A stretch of 64,000 nucleotides of DNA from Vreelandella sp031769195 (GTDB taxonomy: Bacteria; Pseudomonadota; Gammaproteobacteria; Pseudomonadales; Halomonadaceae): positions 434,001-498,000 of the forward strand of contig NZ_JAVHNP010000002.1 of NCBI RefSeq assembly GCF_031769195.1. The letters are read 5' to 3'. Position 1 is the first letter of the stretch. Each line of letters starts with the position of its first letter. This document shows, piece after piece, positions 15,914 to 25,933 of this stretch. Position numbers and translations under genes: made by a program. Under the pieces are notes generated by a model. The model ran no database searches. It was given only the letters and a program-made list of their open reading frames with translations, and was not told where the DNA came from.

Positions 15914-18610
15914 ATGGGTGACATCGCCAGAGAAATCTTGCCCGTCAATATTGAAGACGAGCTTAAGCAGTCGTACCTCGACTATGCGATGAGTGTCATT
16001 ATCGGTCGTGCGCTTCCTGATGTGCGTGACGGCCTTAAACCCGTTCACCGGCGTGTGCTGTTTGCCATGCATGAACTGGGTAATGACTGGAATAAACCGT
16101 ACAAGAAGTCGGCGCGTGTCGTCGGCGATGTCATCGGTAAGTACCACCCGCATGGTGACAGTGCGGTGTATGACACCATCGTACGGATGGCTCAGCACTT
16201 TTCCATGCGCCATGTGTTGGTCGATGGTCAAGGTAACTTTGGTTCCATCGACGGTGATAACGCCGCAGCCATGCGTTACACCGAGGTGCGCATGTCGCGC
16301 CTGGCACATGAACTGCTAGCTGATCTAGAAAAAGATACGGTCGATTGGGTCGATAACTACGATGGAACCGAGCGTATTCCTGAGGTATTGCCGACAAAAG
16401 TCCCGAACCTGTTAATTAACGGCTCATCGGGTATTGCTGTCGGTATGGCAACCAACATTCCGCCGCATAACATGCGTGAAGTCATCGACGGCTGTTTAGC
16501 GTTGATTGATGACTATACGCTGTCGGTGGATGACTTGATGGAGTACATCCCCGGTCCTGACTTCCCCACGGGTGCCATTATTAATGGCCGTGCGGGTATC
16601 TTGTCAGCATACCGTACAGGCCGTGGGCGCATTTATGTGCGCGCCTGCCACACCATTGAGCACCACGACAAAACCGGTCGTGACCACATCATCATCACTG
16701 AGCTTCCGTATCAGGTGAACAAGGCGCGGCTGATTGAAAAGATCGCCGAGCTGGTGAAAGAGAAGAAAATCGAAGGCATCGCGGAGCTGCGCGATGAGTC
16801 CGATAAAGACGGCCTGCGCGTGGTGATTGAGATTAAGCGCGGCGAATCGGGCGAAGTAGTGGTGAATAACCTCTTTGCTCAGACGCAGCTGCAAAACGTA
16901 TTCGGCATCAACATGGTGGCGCTGGAGAACGGTCAGCCCCGCACGTTGAACCTCAAAGAGATGCTGGAAGCGTTTATTCGTCACCGCCGTGAAGTGGTTA
17001 CCCGGCGAACGCTGTTTGAACTCAAGAAAGCGCGTGAACGTGGCCATTTGCTGGAAGGTCTGGCGGTCGCGATTTCTAACATCGATGAAGTCATTGAGCT
17101 GATTAAGGCCTCTCCTAACGCTGCTGAAGCGCGTGAAAAGCTGTTAGCGAAAGTGTGGCAGCCTGGTCAAGTGACCGCGATGTTGGAGCGTGCTGGTGCA
17201 ACCTCCTGCAAGCCCGAAGATCTGGATGAAGGCTTTGGCCTTAACCCGTCGGCGACCGAATATCGTCTCTCTCCCGCTCAGGCTCAGGCGATTCTTGAGT
17301 TGCGCCTGCATCGCTTGACGGGGCTTGAGACCGAGAAGCTGCTCGATGAGTACCTCTCGATCCTTGAGAAAATTGCTGAGTTTACTGAAATTCTGGCCTC
17401 CGCTGACCGTCTGATGGAAGTTATCCGTGAAGAGCTGCACGCGGTGCGTGATCAGTTCGGCAATGATCGCCGTACGGAAATTCAGGCAAGCCACCTGGAT
17501 CTGTCGATTGAAGACCTGATCGCTGAAGAAGATATGGTCGTGACCGTCTCCCGCTCTGGTTATGCCAAGACTCAGCCGCTGTCTGATTATCAGGCCCAGC
17601 GTCGTGGCGGCCGCGGTAAATCGGCCACCGCTATGAAAGATGAGGATGTGATCGAGCACCTGCTCGTGGCCTCCACTCATGACACCGTGCTGCTGTTCTC
17701 TAACCGCGGCAAGGTGTACTGGCTGAAAGTGTACGAGATGCCCAACGCCAGCCGTGGCTCCCGTGGTAAGCCTCTGGTGAACATGCTGCCGTTGGAAGAG
17801 GGTGAGTCGGTGAATGCCATTCTCCCAGTACGGGATTATGACCCCGAGCACTACATCTTCTTTGCCACCGCAAATGGCACCGTTAAGCGTACTAGTCTTG
17901 AGCAATTCTCTCGCCCGCGCAGCGTGGGTCTTATCGCGATTGACCTGGAAGAGGGTGATCGTCTGGTGGGAGCTGCCATCACCTCTGGCTCTGACCACGC
18001 TATGCTGCTCTCTTCTAATGGCAAAGCGATTCGCTTTGAAGAGGGAAATGTGCGTGCGATGGGGCGTACGGCGCGCGGCGTACGCGGTATGCGTTTGGCA
18101 GGCGATGCGGAAGTGATCAGTTTGATTATTCCTAAGAGCCAGCAGATTGACGCCGAAGCCGATACCGACGCTGAAGAAGCCCAGGCAGAAGCAGTGACAC
18201 AAGCGCAGGGCGAAGGCCAAATTTACATCCTAACGGCCAGCGAAAATGGTTACGGTAAGCGTACCCGTTTGGAAGAGTTCCCACTGCGCGGACGTGGTGG
18301 TCAGGGCGTTATAGCCATGCAAACCAGTGAGCGTAACGGTTCGCTAGTGGCGGCTATGCAGGTTTATGACAGCGATGAAATGATGCTGATCACTGACCGC
18401 GGCACGTTGGTACGCACCCGTGTGGAGGAGGTCTCAACCACCTCACGCAACACCCAGGGTGTGATGCTGATCCGCTTAGGCAAAGAAGAAAAACTGGTGA
18501 AAACCGTTCGCGTGGATGAGCCTGAAGAGTCGGATGTTTTAGAAACGGGCGAGTCAGGCGATGCAGACAATGGCGCACAGGAACCAGGAACCGATGACAC
18601 GTCATTATAA
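15914..18610 (+). CDS. gyrA: DNA gyrase subunit A
   Basis: The breakage-reunion subunit of gyrase, which introduces negative supercoils. The frame is open from 15836, but ATG 15914, with AAAGGA 10 bp upstream, gives the family start MGDIAREILPVNIEDEL and 898 residues. The quinolone region reads KYHPHGDSAVYDTIVRMAQ, with wild-type-like Ser and Asp-position residues and the active Tyr in AAAMRYTEVRM. Six beta-pinwheel repeats follow, including QRRGGRGKSA (GyrA box). The acidic tail is rich in D and E, typical of moderate halophiles. serC begins 17 bp before its stop. Confidence 0.98.
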   Translation: MGDIAREILPVNIEDELKQSYLDYAMSVIIGRALPDVRDGLKPVHRRVLFAMHELGNDWNKPYKKSARVVGDVIGKYHPHGDSAVYDTIVRMAQHFSMRHVLVDGQGNFGSIDGDNAAAMRYTEVRMSRLAHELLADLEKDTVDWVDNYDGTERIPEVLPTKVPNLLINGSSGIAVGMATNIPPHNMREVIDGCLALIDDYTLSVDDLMEYIPGPDFPTGAIINGRAGILSAYRTGRGRIYVRACHTIEHHDKTGRDHIIITELPYQVNKARLIEKIAELVKEKKIEGIAELRDESDKDGLRVVIEIKRGESGEVVVNNLFAQTQLQNVFGINMVALENGQPRTLNLKEMLEAFIRHRREVVTRRTLFELKKARERGHLLEGLAVAISNIDEVIELIKASPNAAEAREKLLAKVWQPGQVTAMLERAGATSCKPEDLDEGFGLNPSATEYRLSPAQAQAILELRLHRLTGLETEKLLDEYLSILEKIAEFTEILASADRLMEVIREELHAVRDQFGNDRRTEIQASHLDLSIEDLIAEEDMVVTVSRSGYAKTQPLSDYQAQRRGGRGKSATAMKDEDVIEHLLVASTHDTVLLFSNRGKVYWLKVYEMPNASRGSRGKPLVNMLPLEEGESVNAILPVRDYDPEHYIFFATANGTVKRTSLEQFSRPRSVGLIAIDLEEGDRLVGAAITSGSDHAMLLSSNGKAIRFEEGNVRAMGRTARGVRGMRLAGDAEVISLIIPKSQQIDAEADTDAEEAQAEAVTQAQGEGQIYILTASENGYGKRTRLEEFPLRGRGGQGVIAMQTSERNGSLVAAMQVYDSDEMMLITDRGTLVRTRVEEVSTTSRNTQGVMLIRLGKEEKLVKTVRVDEPEESDVLETGESGDADNGAQEPGTDDTSL

Positions 18611-19697
18611 TTTTTGTGCAGGGCCAGCGGCCCTGCCAAGCGCAGTGCTTGAGCGCGCACGTAGTGAGCTGCTTGATTACCAGGGCCGAGGTTTGTCGGT
18701 TATGGAGATGAGTCATCGTAGCGATGATTTTGTGGCAATTGCCGAGCGCGCTGAAGCGGATCTGCGTGAGTTGTTGGCGGTTCCTGACCACTATAAAGCG
18801 CTCTTTTTGCAGGGTGGGGCTAGCATGCAGTTTTCGATGCTGCCGATGAATTTGTTGGGCCAGGGCGGTAGTGCTAACTTCATCCAGACCGGTATCTGGG
18901 GCAAAAAAGCACTCAGCGAAGCAAAGCGACTGGGCTTTTCTTGCCACGTGGCAGCTAACAGCGAATCTAATGGCCACACGGCGGTACCCGATGAAGCGTC
19001 ACTCTCAATCAGTGATGACGCGGCATATTTGCATTACACGTCGAATGAGACCATTGGTGGGTTGGAGTTTGATTACACGCCGCAGGTGACTCGTGCTGAT
19101 GGCACGGAGGTGCCTCTGGTGTGCGATATGTCATCGAACATTCTTTCTGGCCCTATTGATGTCAGCGATTTTGGTGTGATCTACGCGGGTGCCCAGAAAA
19201 ATATTGGCCCGGCGGGTCTTACTATTGTTTTGGTGCGTGATGATCTGTTAGGCAATGCGCCCAGCACGATTCCTTCGCTATTTGATTACAAGCTGCTCGC
19301 AGAGGCAGGGTCGATGGTGAACACTCCGCCTACCTATGCTTGGTACCTGTCTGGCTTGGTTTTCCAGTGGCTTAAGCATGATATTGGCGGCTTAGATGCA
19401 ATGGACGCCATGAATCAGCGTAAAGCACGTAAGCTGTATACGGCGATTGATGCTAGTGACTTCTACAGCAACCCTATTGCGGTGGCTAACCGTTCACGTA
19501 TGAACGTGCCGTTTGTGCTTGCCGACGACCGACTGGATAAAGCGTTTTTACAAGAAGCCGACGAGGCGGGCCTGCTGAACCTTCAGGGCCACCGCAGCGT
19601 GGGTGGTATGCGTGCAAGTTTGTATAACGCCGTGCCTGAAGAAGCAGTCGATGCCTTAATCGCCTTCATGGCAGATTTTGAACAACGAAGAGGCTAA
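18594..19697 (+). CDS. serC: Phosphoserine aminotransferase
   Basis: A PLP enzyme of serine and pyridoxine synthesis. ATG 18594, preceded by AGGAACCG, gives 367 residues starting MTRHYNFCAGPAALP. The PLP lysine is in YAGAQKNIGPAGL. It overlaps the gyrA 3' end by 17 bp and is followed by pheA after 5 bp, so it belongs to the gyrA-to-rpsA supraoperon. Confidence 0.97.
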   Translation: MTRHYNFCAGPAALPSAVLERARSELLDYQGRGLSVMEMSHRSDDFVAIAERAEADLRELLAVPDHYKALFLQGGASMQFSMLPMNLLGQGGSANFIQTGIWGKKALSEAKRLGFSCHVAANSESNGHTAVPDEASLSISDDAAYLHYTSNETIGGLEFDYTPQVTRADGTEVPLVCDMSSNILSGPIDVSDFGVIYAGAQKNIGPAGLTIVLVRDDLLGNAPSTIPSLFDYKLLAEAGSMVNTPPTYAWYLSGLVFQWLKHDIGGLDAMDAMNQRKARKLYTAIDASDFYSNPIAVANRSRMNVPFVLADDRLDKAFLQEADEAGLLNLQGHRSVGGMRASLYNAVPEEAVDALIAFMADFEQRRG

Positions 19698-19702
19698 CCA
19701 TC

Positions 19703-20794
19703 ATGTCCGATACGCCGATCAATTTAGACGACCTACGTCAACGTATCGACCAGTTGGATGGCGATATTCTGCGCATGATCAGCGAGCGTGCCAGCTGTGC
19801 TCAGCAGGTAGCGCACGTGAAGCTAGCGCAAGATAAAGACGCTGTGTTTTATCGCCCAGAGCGGGAAGCGCAGGTGTTACGGCGCATTATGGCCCTTAAT
19901 CAAGGCCCGCTTGATTCCGAAGAGATGGCTCGGCTATTTCGCGAAATCATGTCGGCCTGCCTAGCGCTAGAGCAGCCGGTCAAAGTGGCCTATCTAGGCC
20001 CAGAGGGTACGTTTACTCAGCAAGCGGCGCTGAAGCACTTTGGCGAAAGTGCTGTGAGCTTGCCCATGGCTGCCATCGATGAAGTCTTTCGCGAGGTAGA
20101 GGCGGGCGCGGTGAACTATGGCGTCGTCCCGGTGGAGAACTCCACTGAGGGGGTGGTGAACCACACCCTTGATACTTTTATGGACTCGTCCATCAAGATT
20201 TGTGGCGAAGTAGTGCTACGTATTCACCACCATCTCTTGATTAGCGAAACCACCCGTAAAGACAAAGTATCGCGTATTTACTCGCACCCTCAGTCGTTTG
20301 GCCAGTGCCGTAAATGGCTGGATGCGCATTATCCCCATGCGGAGCGTGTGCCAGTGTCGTCTAACGCTGAAGCGGCGAAGCTGGTCAAAACCGAATGGCA
20401 TAGCGCGGCGATTGCAGGCGACATGGCGGCTAAGCTCTATGGCCTAGAGCGTATTGCGGACAAAATTGAAGACCGCCCTGACAACTCGACACGCTTCTTG
20501 ATTATCGGCAATCAAGATGTGCCGATGTCGGGTGAGGACAAGACGTCTATTGTGGTTGCTATGCGTAATCAGCCTGGTGCATTGCACGATCTGCTTGAGC
20601 CGTTCCATCGTCATAAAATTGATTTAACGCGTATTGAAACGCGCCCGTCGCGTACCGGCGTGTGGAATTACGTGTTTTTTATTGATTTTAAAGGCCATCG
20701 TGATGAGCCGGGCGTGGCTGCGGTGCTAGAAGAGGTGCGTCTGCGAGCTTCTGAGCTACGCGTGCTGGGCTCTTACCCGCAGGGCGTGCTGTGA
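19703..20794 (+). CDS. pheA: Bifunctional chorismate mutase/prephenate dehydratase (P-protein)
   Basis: It makes phenylpyruvate from chorismate. The 363-residue protein has an AroQ-type chorismate mutase domain (1-90), a prephenate dehydratase domain (about 93-275; VAYLGPEGTFTQQAA and NSTRFLIIG) and a C-terminal ACT domain with GALHDLLEPFHRHKIDLTRI and ETRPSR, the phenylalanine feedback site. Its stop overlaps the GTG start of tyrA-aroA in GTGA. In Pseudomonas hisC2 usually lies between these genes; here it is absent. Confidence 0.97.
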   Translation: MSDTPINLDDLRQRIDQLDGDILRMISERASCAQQVAHVKLAQDKDAVFYRPEREAQVLRRIMALNQGPLDSEEMARLFREIMSACLALEQPVKVAYLGPEGTFTQQAALKHFGESAVSLPMAAIDEVFREVEAGAVNYGVVPVENSTEGVVNHTLDTFMDSSIKICGEVVLRIHHHLLISETTRKDKVSRIYSHPQSFGQCRKWLDAHYPHAERVPVSSNAEAAKLVKTEWHSAAIAGDMAAKLYGLERIADKIEDRPDNSTRFLIIGNQDVPMSGEDKTSIVVAMRNQPGALHDLLEPFHRHKIDLTRIETRPSRTGVWNYVFFIDFKGHRDEPGVAAVLEEVRLRASELRVLGSYPQGVL

Positions 20795-23079
20795 CGGTGT
20801 TGGCACCTACCACTAACCGTGTGATGTGTCGTGAGCCACGAATTTTAATCGTTGGGCTTGGTTTAATTGGTGGTTCGTTAGCGGCGGCGCTGCGCGCGTC
20901 TGGGTTTGCAGGACAGATTATTGCTTGTGATCCTAATAAAGATGAAGTAGCTCTTGGTATTGAACTTGGGTTGGTTGACGCTGGAGGCACGCAGCTAGCG
21001 GAGCTCGTTGATGGCGTGTCTATGGTGGTTCTGGCAGTGCCCGTGCTGGCAATGGAAAGTGTGATGACCATGCTGGCGCAGGCGCTTCCTAACGCGGCTG
21101 ATGATGTGGTGATCACCGATGTGGGTAGCACAAAAGCCACCATTCGTGATTGTGCGCTACGTGTTTTTGGGCGAGTGTTGCCCAATATCGTCTTAGGGCA
21201 TCCTATTGCAGGGTCAGAAAAGAGCGGCGTGGCAGCGGCTAATCCGATGCTGTATGCCGATCATAAAGTGATTCTAACGCCTGAGCCTGATGTTAATGCG
21301 CAGGCGCTAAAACGTGTAGAGATGCTCTGGCAGGCCTGTGGTGCGCAAGTGCTGCAAATGAGCGTTGAGCGCCATGACCAAGTACTGGCGCGTACCAGTC
21401 ATCTGCCGCATCTACTCGCGTTTTCGCTTGTGGATACCCTCGCGCGTCAGGATGAACGGCTGGATATTTTTCGCTATGCCGCAGGCGGATTTCGCGATTT
21501 TACCCGCATTGCAGGCAGCGATCCGGTCATGTGGCGGGATATTTTTATCGCCAACCGCGATGCCGTACTGTCGTCGTTGGACGACTTTGAAACAGGATTA
21601 AAGCGCCTTCGCCACGCCGTTGAAAGCGGTGATAGCGATGCGCTGATTGCTACGTTTGATCGTGCCAGCCACGCGCGACACTACTTTGATACGTTATTGA
21701 ATAAAACCAGTTATCAGGCGGAATATCATATGCAACCACACGGTAAAGTGACTTATCGCGTGCAGCCGGGCGGCCAAGCGCAAGGCCGCCTTCGCGTGCC
21801 GGGCGATAAATCCATGTCTCATCGCTCCATCATGCTAGGTGCCTTGGCAGAGGGTGTTACCGAGGTAAAAGGCTTTCTGGAAGGTGAAGATAGTCTGGCA
21901 ACGCTTCAGGCCTTTCGTGAAATGGGCGTGGCGATTGAGGGGCCGCACCAGGGCCGGGTCACAATCCATGGTGTGGGCATGCATGGCTTAAAAGCACCGG
22001 CTGGGCCGCTCTACGTGGGTAACTCTGGTACGGCCATGCGGCTGTTTGCGGGGCTGCTGGCAGGCCAGTCGTTTGATAGCGAGCTGACGGGTGATGAGTC
22101 TCTGACTAAGCGGCCGATGGGGCGTGTGGCTGACCCACTGCGTCTGATGGGTGCCACGATTGATACTGCTGACGGCGGTCGTCCCCCGCTGAAGATTCAC
22201 GGCGGTGCGCCGCTGAAGGGCATTCACTACGATATGCCGATGGCCAGCGCGCAGGTAAAATCATGTTTGCTGCTGGCAGGGCTCTATGCGGAAGGTGAAA
22301 CCCGTGTGCGTGAGCCAGCGCCGACCCGAGATCATACTGAACGGATGCTCAATGGCTTTGGTTACGCTGTCTCTCGCGATGGTGATACCTGCTGGCTACA
22401 AGGCGGCGGTCAGTTAACCGCAGGCCCGATCGACGTGCCTTCTGATATCTCTTCGGCCACGTTCTTTTTAGTGGCTGCGGCCATTACGCCGGGTTCTGAT
22501 ATCACGTTAGAGCATGTGGGTATTAACCCCACCCGTATTGGCGTTATCAATATTTTGACGTTGATGGGGGCCAACTTGGTGCTTGAAAACGAGCGTGAAG
22601 TAGGCGGCGAGCCGGTCGCTGATATTCGCATTCGTTACGCACCGCTGAAGGGTATTGATATCCCGGTAGACCAAGTGCCTTTGGCGATTGATGAATTTCC
22701 GGCGCTATTTATTGCGGCTGCCAATGCCCAAGGCACAACACGGCTACGTGGCGCTGAAGAACTGCGCGTGAAAGAGTCTGACCGCATCCAGGCAATGGCC
22801 GATGGCCTCGTGGTATTGGGCGTTGAGCATACGGTTGTCGAAGACGGTATTGATATTGTCGGTAACGGCAATGATCAGACGGCAAGCTATGGCGGTGGCC
22901 GTATCGACAGCTTGGGTGATCATCGCATTGCGATGGCCTTTGCTATTGCATCGCTACGTGCGGGTGCGGAAATCGTTATTGATGACTGCGCTAACGTGGC
23001 AACGTCTTTCCCGGATTTCGTGTCACTGGCGCAGCGCATTGGAATGAGTGTAAGCGTGGAGGGTGCCAATGATCGCTAA
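20791..23079 (+). CDS. tyrA-aroA: Fused prephenate dehydrogenase/EPSP synthase (TyrA-AroA)
   Basis: A 762-residue fusion. Residues about 20-310 are an NAD(P)-dependent prephenate or cyclohexadienyl dehydrogenase with the Rossmann motif GLGLIGGSLAAAL and GHPIAGSEKSGV. Residues about 320-762 are 3-phosphoshikimate 1-carboxyvinyltransferase. The AroA half carries GDKS, SAQVK, RDHTE and NPTR, the four motifs I recall as defining class II EPSP synthases, but keeps Gly in GNSGTAMRL. The GTG start overlaps the pheA stop; an ATG 11 codons in is the alternative. The fusion ties tyrosine synthesis to the shikimate step. Confidence 0.95.
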   Translation: MTVLAPTTNRVMCREPRILIVGLGLIGGSLAAALRASGFAGQIIACDPNKDEVALGIELGLVDAGGTQLAELVDGVSMVVLAVPVLAMESVMTMLAQALPNAADDVVITDVGSTKATIRDCALRVFGRVLPNIVLGHPIAGSEKSGVAAANPMLYADHKVILTPEPDVNAQALKRVEMLWQACGAQVLQMSVERHDQVLARTSHLPHLLAFSLVDTLARQDERLDIFRYAAGGFRDFTRIAGSDPVMWRDIFIANRDAVLSSLDDFETGLKRLRHAVESGDSDALIATFDRASHARHYFDTLLNKTSYQAEYHMQPHGKVTYRVQPGGQAQGRLRVPGDKSMSHRSIMLGALAEGVTEVKGFLEGEDSLATLQAFREMGVAIEGPHQGRVTIHGVGMHGLKAPAGPLYVGNSGTAMRLFAGLLAGQSFDSELTGDESLTKRPMGRVADPLRLMGATIDTADGGRPPLKIHGGAPLKGIHYDMPMASAQVKSCLLLAGLYAEGETRVREPAPTRDHTERMLNGFGYAVSRDGDTCWLQGGGQLTAGPIDVPSDISSATFFLVAAAITPGSDITLEHVGINPTRIGVINILTLMGANLVLENEREVGGEPVADIRIRYAPLKGIDIPVDQVPLAIDEFPALFIAAANAQGTTRLRGAEELRVKESDRIQAMADGLVVLGVEHTVVEDGIDIVGNGNDQTASYGGGRIDSLGDHRIAMAFAIASLRAGAEIVIDDCANVATSFPDFVSLAQRIGMSVSVEGANDR

Positions 23080-23758
23080 GGTACCTGTGCTGACAATCGA
23101 TGGCCCCGGTGGTGCGGGTAAAGGGACGATTAGCAGCCTTGTGGCCGAGCGTTTAGGTTGGCATTTATTGGATAGTGGTGCGCTCTATCGGCTAACGGCG
23201 CAGGCTGCTGTTAAGTATGACGTGGCGTTAGATGACGAACCAGCGCTGGCCGCCATTGCGGCACAGCTGGACGTGGCGTTTCCAGTGGAAGAGGGCCAAC
23301 CCCGCACCTTCTTAGAAGGCGAAGATGTTGGGCAGACCATTCGCACGGAGCACGCCGGTGAACGCGCGTCTCAAGTGGCGGCGCTGCCGCTTGTGCGCGC
23401 TGCATTACTGCAGCGCCAGCGTGATTTTTGCCAAATGCCAGGGTTGGTGGCAGATGGTCGTGATATGGGCACGGTGGTGTTTCCCGATGCCCCATTGAAG
23501 ATTTTTCTGACCGCCAGCGCCGAAGAACGGGCGCGTAGACGGTATCTACAGTTGCAGGAAGCAGGGGTGGATGCTAGTCTGTCGAGTCTTTTAAAGGAGA
23601 TTCAGGCACGCGATGCACGTGATACGCAGCGCAGTGTGGCTCCTCTCAAGCCGGCAGATGATGCCATTACGCTTGATACCACGCGCCTGAGCATACCGGA
23701 AGTGGTTGATCAACTGACCGAACTGCTTGCCCAACGTGGCATGTCTAACGGCCAGTGA
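23069..23758 (+). CDS. cmk: Cytidylate kinase
   Basis: It phosphorylates CMP and dCMP. The start is placed at ATG 23069, six bases after GGAGG and inside the end of tyrA-aroA, rather than at the GTG two codons earlier. The 229-residue protein has the P-loop DGPGGAGKGT, the NMP-binding DSGALYR segment and VADGRDMGTVVFPDA. It is followed by rpsA after 184 bp, a gap that probably holds a separate rpsA promoter. Confidence 0.97.
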   Translation: MIAKVPVLTIDGPGGAGKGTISSLVAERLGWHLLDSGALYRLTAQAAVKYDVALDDEPALAAIAAQLDVAFPVEEGQPRTFLEGEDVGQTIRTEHAGERASQVAALPLVRAALLQRQRDFCQMPGLVADGRDMGTVVFPDAPLKIFLTASAEERARRRYLQLQEAGVDASLSSLLKEIQARDARDTQRSVAPLKPADDAITLDTTRLSIPEVVDQLTELLAQRGMSNGQ

Positions 23759-23942
23759 GTCTCCCTTGCGGCGTTTTTGGAAAGGTGTCACGACGTGGCA
23801 GGGTGATAACTCCATATCAGTGAGCCCGGTCAGGTCTAACCAGCGCTAACGCCTCCAGAAGCAGAATGACATTAGGCCCGTACTTGCTGGTGGTGCGGAG
23901 AAGGCATTTATGCCTCAACAACGTTGATCACGTAGGAAAACC

Positions 23943-25622
23943 ATGAGCGAAAGCTTTGCTGAACTGTTTGAACAGTCTCTTAACGACATCAACATGGAGC
24001 CAGGCGCTATTGTCGCGGCTCAGGTTGTCGACATTGACGGTGACTGGGTTACCGTTAACGCTGGTCTGAAATCTGAAGGTCAGATCCCGGCGTCACAATT
24101 CCGCGATGAAAATGGTCAGCTGACCATCGCAATCGGTGACGACGTTCACGTTGCATTGGAAGCCGTTGAAGATGGCTTCGGTGAGACTCGTCTGTCCCGT
24201 GAAAAAGCCAAGCGCGCAGAAGCTTGGAAGATTCTGGAAGCAGCCTTCGAGAAAGACGAAATCGTCAAGGGCGTGATCAACGGTAAAGTCAAAGGCGGCT
24301 TCACTGTCGACGTCGACTCTATCCGTGCCTTCTTGCCGGGCTCTCTGGTTGACGTTCGTCCGGTCCGCGATACTGCGCACCTGGAAAACAAAGAACTAGA
24401 CTTCAAAGTTATCAAGCTTGATCCGAAGCGTAACAACGTTGTTGTTTCGCGTCGTGCCGTCCTTGAAGCAGAAAACAGTGCCGAGCGCGAAGCGCTGCTG
24501 GCTACTCTGCAAGAAGGTCAGCAAATCAAGGGTATCGTTAAGAACTTGACTGATTACGGTGCTTTCGTTGATCTGGGCGGCGTTGATGGCCTGCTGCACA
24601 TCACCGATATGGCGTGGAAGCGCATCAAGCATCCGTCTGAAATCGTTGCTGTTGGCGACGAGATCAACGTCAAAGTGCTGAAGTTTGACCGTGAGCGCAA
24701 TCGCGTATCTCTGGGTCTGAAGCAGCTTGGTGAAGATCCGTGGGTCAACATCAAAGAGCGTTACCCGGAAGGCATGAAAGTGCACGCTGTGGTCACTAAT
24801 CTGACCGATTACGGCTGCTTTGCTGAGCTGGAAGAAGGCGTTGAAGGTCTGGTTCACGTTTCTGAAATGGACTGGACGAACAAGAATATCCATCCGTCTA
24901 AAGTTGTCCAAGTGGGCGACGACGTTGACGTGATGGTTCTTGATATCGACGAAGAGCGTCGTCGTATTTCTCTGGGTATCAAGCAGTGCACTGCTAACCC
25001 GTGGGAAACGTTCAACGCTGAGTACAACAAGGGCGACCGTGTTTCCGGTACCATCAAGTCAATCACTGACTTCGGTATCTTCATCGGCCTTGAAGGCGGT
25101 ATCGACGGTCTGGTTCACCTGTCCGACATCTCTTGGACAGAGACTGGCGAAGAAGCCGTTCGCAACTTCAAGAAAGGCGATGAGGCAGAAGCCGTTATTC
25201 TGTCTATCGACCCGGAGCGCGAGCGTATTTCTTTAGGTATTAAGCAAATGGATTCCGATCCTGTTGCTGAGTACCTGTCAGTGAATGACAAAGGCAGCAT
25301 TGTGACTGGCCGCGTTGTAGAAGTTGACGCGAAAGAAGCTCACATTGAGCTGGCCACTGACGTTATTGCCATCCTGAAAGCTTCTGAGATCAGTGCTGAT
25401 CGCGTTGAAGACGCGCGCAACGTGCTGAACGAAGGCGACAGCGTTGAAGCGCGTATTGTTAGCGTCGATCGTAAGAGCCGTCAGATCAGTCTGTCGGTTA
25501 AAGCGAAAGAGCAAGACGATACTCGCCAAAACCTGAAGAAGCTGCGTGAGCAAGAGCCAGAAGCCGCAGGTGGCCCGACCACTATCGGTGATCTGATCAA
25601 GCAGCAGATGGGTCAAGACTAA
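23943..25622 (+). CDS. rpsA: 30S ribosomal protein S1
   Basis: A 559-residue protein with six S1 RNA-binding repeats, needed to load structured mRNAs on the ribosome. Repeats 3-6 are clear from recurrent segments such as GIVKNLTDYGAFVDLGGVDG and RVSLGLKQLGEDPW. Codon use is strongly biased, as expected for a highly expressed gene. A strong terminator follows 20 bp after the stop and closes the supraoperon. Confidence 0.98.
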   Translation: MSESFAELFEQSLNDINMEPGAIVAAQVVDIDGDWVTVNAGLKSEGQIPASQFRDENGQLTIAIGDDVHVALEAVEDGFGETRLSREKAKRAEAWKILEAAFEKDEIVKGVINGKVKGGFTVDVDSIRAFLPGSLVDVRPVRDTAHLENKELDFKVIKLDPKRNNVVVSRRAVLEAENSAEREALLATLQEGQQIKGIVKNLTDYGAFVDLGGVDGLLHITDMAWKRIKHPSEIVAVGDEINVKVLKFDRERNRVSLGLKQLGEDPWVNIKERYPEGMKVHAVVTNLTDYGCFAELEEGVEGLVHVSEMDWTNKNIHPSKVVQVGDDVDVMVLDIDEERRRISLGIKQCTANPWETFNAEYNKGDRVSGTIKSITDFGIFIGLEGGIDGLVHLSDISWTETGEEAVRNFKKGDEAEAVILSIDPERERISLGIKQMDSDPVAEYLSVNDKGSIVTGRVVEVDAKEAHIELATDVIAILKASEISADRVEDARNVLNEGDSVEARIVSVDRKSRQISLSVKAKEQDDTRQNLKKLREQEPEAAGGPTTIGDLIKQQMGQD

Positions 25623-25640
25623 GTTATTAGTCTCACCTAC

Positions 25641-25674
25641 AAAAACGCCGCCCTATTGGGCGGCGTTTTTTTTG
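25641..25674 (+). terminator. Rho-independent terminator of rpsA
   Basis: ACGCCGCCC pairs with GGGCGGCGT around a 4- to 5-nt loop and is followed by eight T residues. Confidence 0.95.
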
Positions 25675-25933
25675 CAAAAATTTACAACTTCTCTCTTTAG
25701 TTTCTTAATCAGAAGTTAGTCGTCGCTAGGTTGTCGAAAGTGTTGCTTATCCGAAGAGTGGCTTTAATAGTTGTGAGTTTTGTAAAATTGTTTAGTAAAT
25801 GGATCAAAATCAACTAGACTGTTGTCAATTAGCATAATTAAGGCAATAATGTCACCGCATCCTGTACTAGTCGGTATTGAGTTGTCCAGCTGAATGCCAT
25901 TGAAGTTACATCTACGCTAAAAAAGGACCTCCT
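25675..25933. promoter_or_regulatory. AT-rich upstream region of mvaT
   Basis: About 260 bp without a gene, clearly more AT-rich than its neighbours. It contains TTGTGAGTTTTG...AGTAAAT stretches that could hold a sigma-70 promoter. MvaT-type proteins prefer AT-rich, flexible DNA and often repress themselves, so self-binding here is plausible. No exact operator is assigned. A good AAAGGACC ribosome binding site precedes the mvaT start. Confidence 0.45.

Noticed and set aside
16604..18220. Long antisense open frames within gyrA
   Set aside because: They are frame shadows of a strongly biased coding sequence, lack ribosome binding sites and read as low-quality protein.
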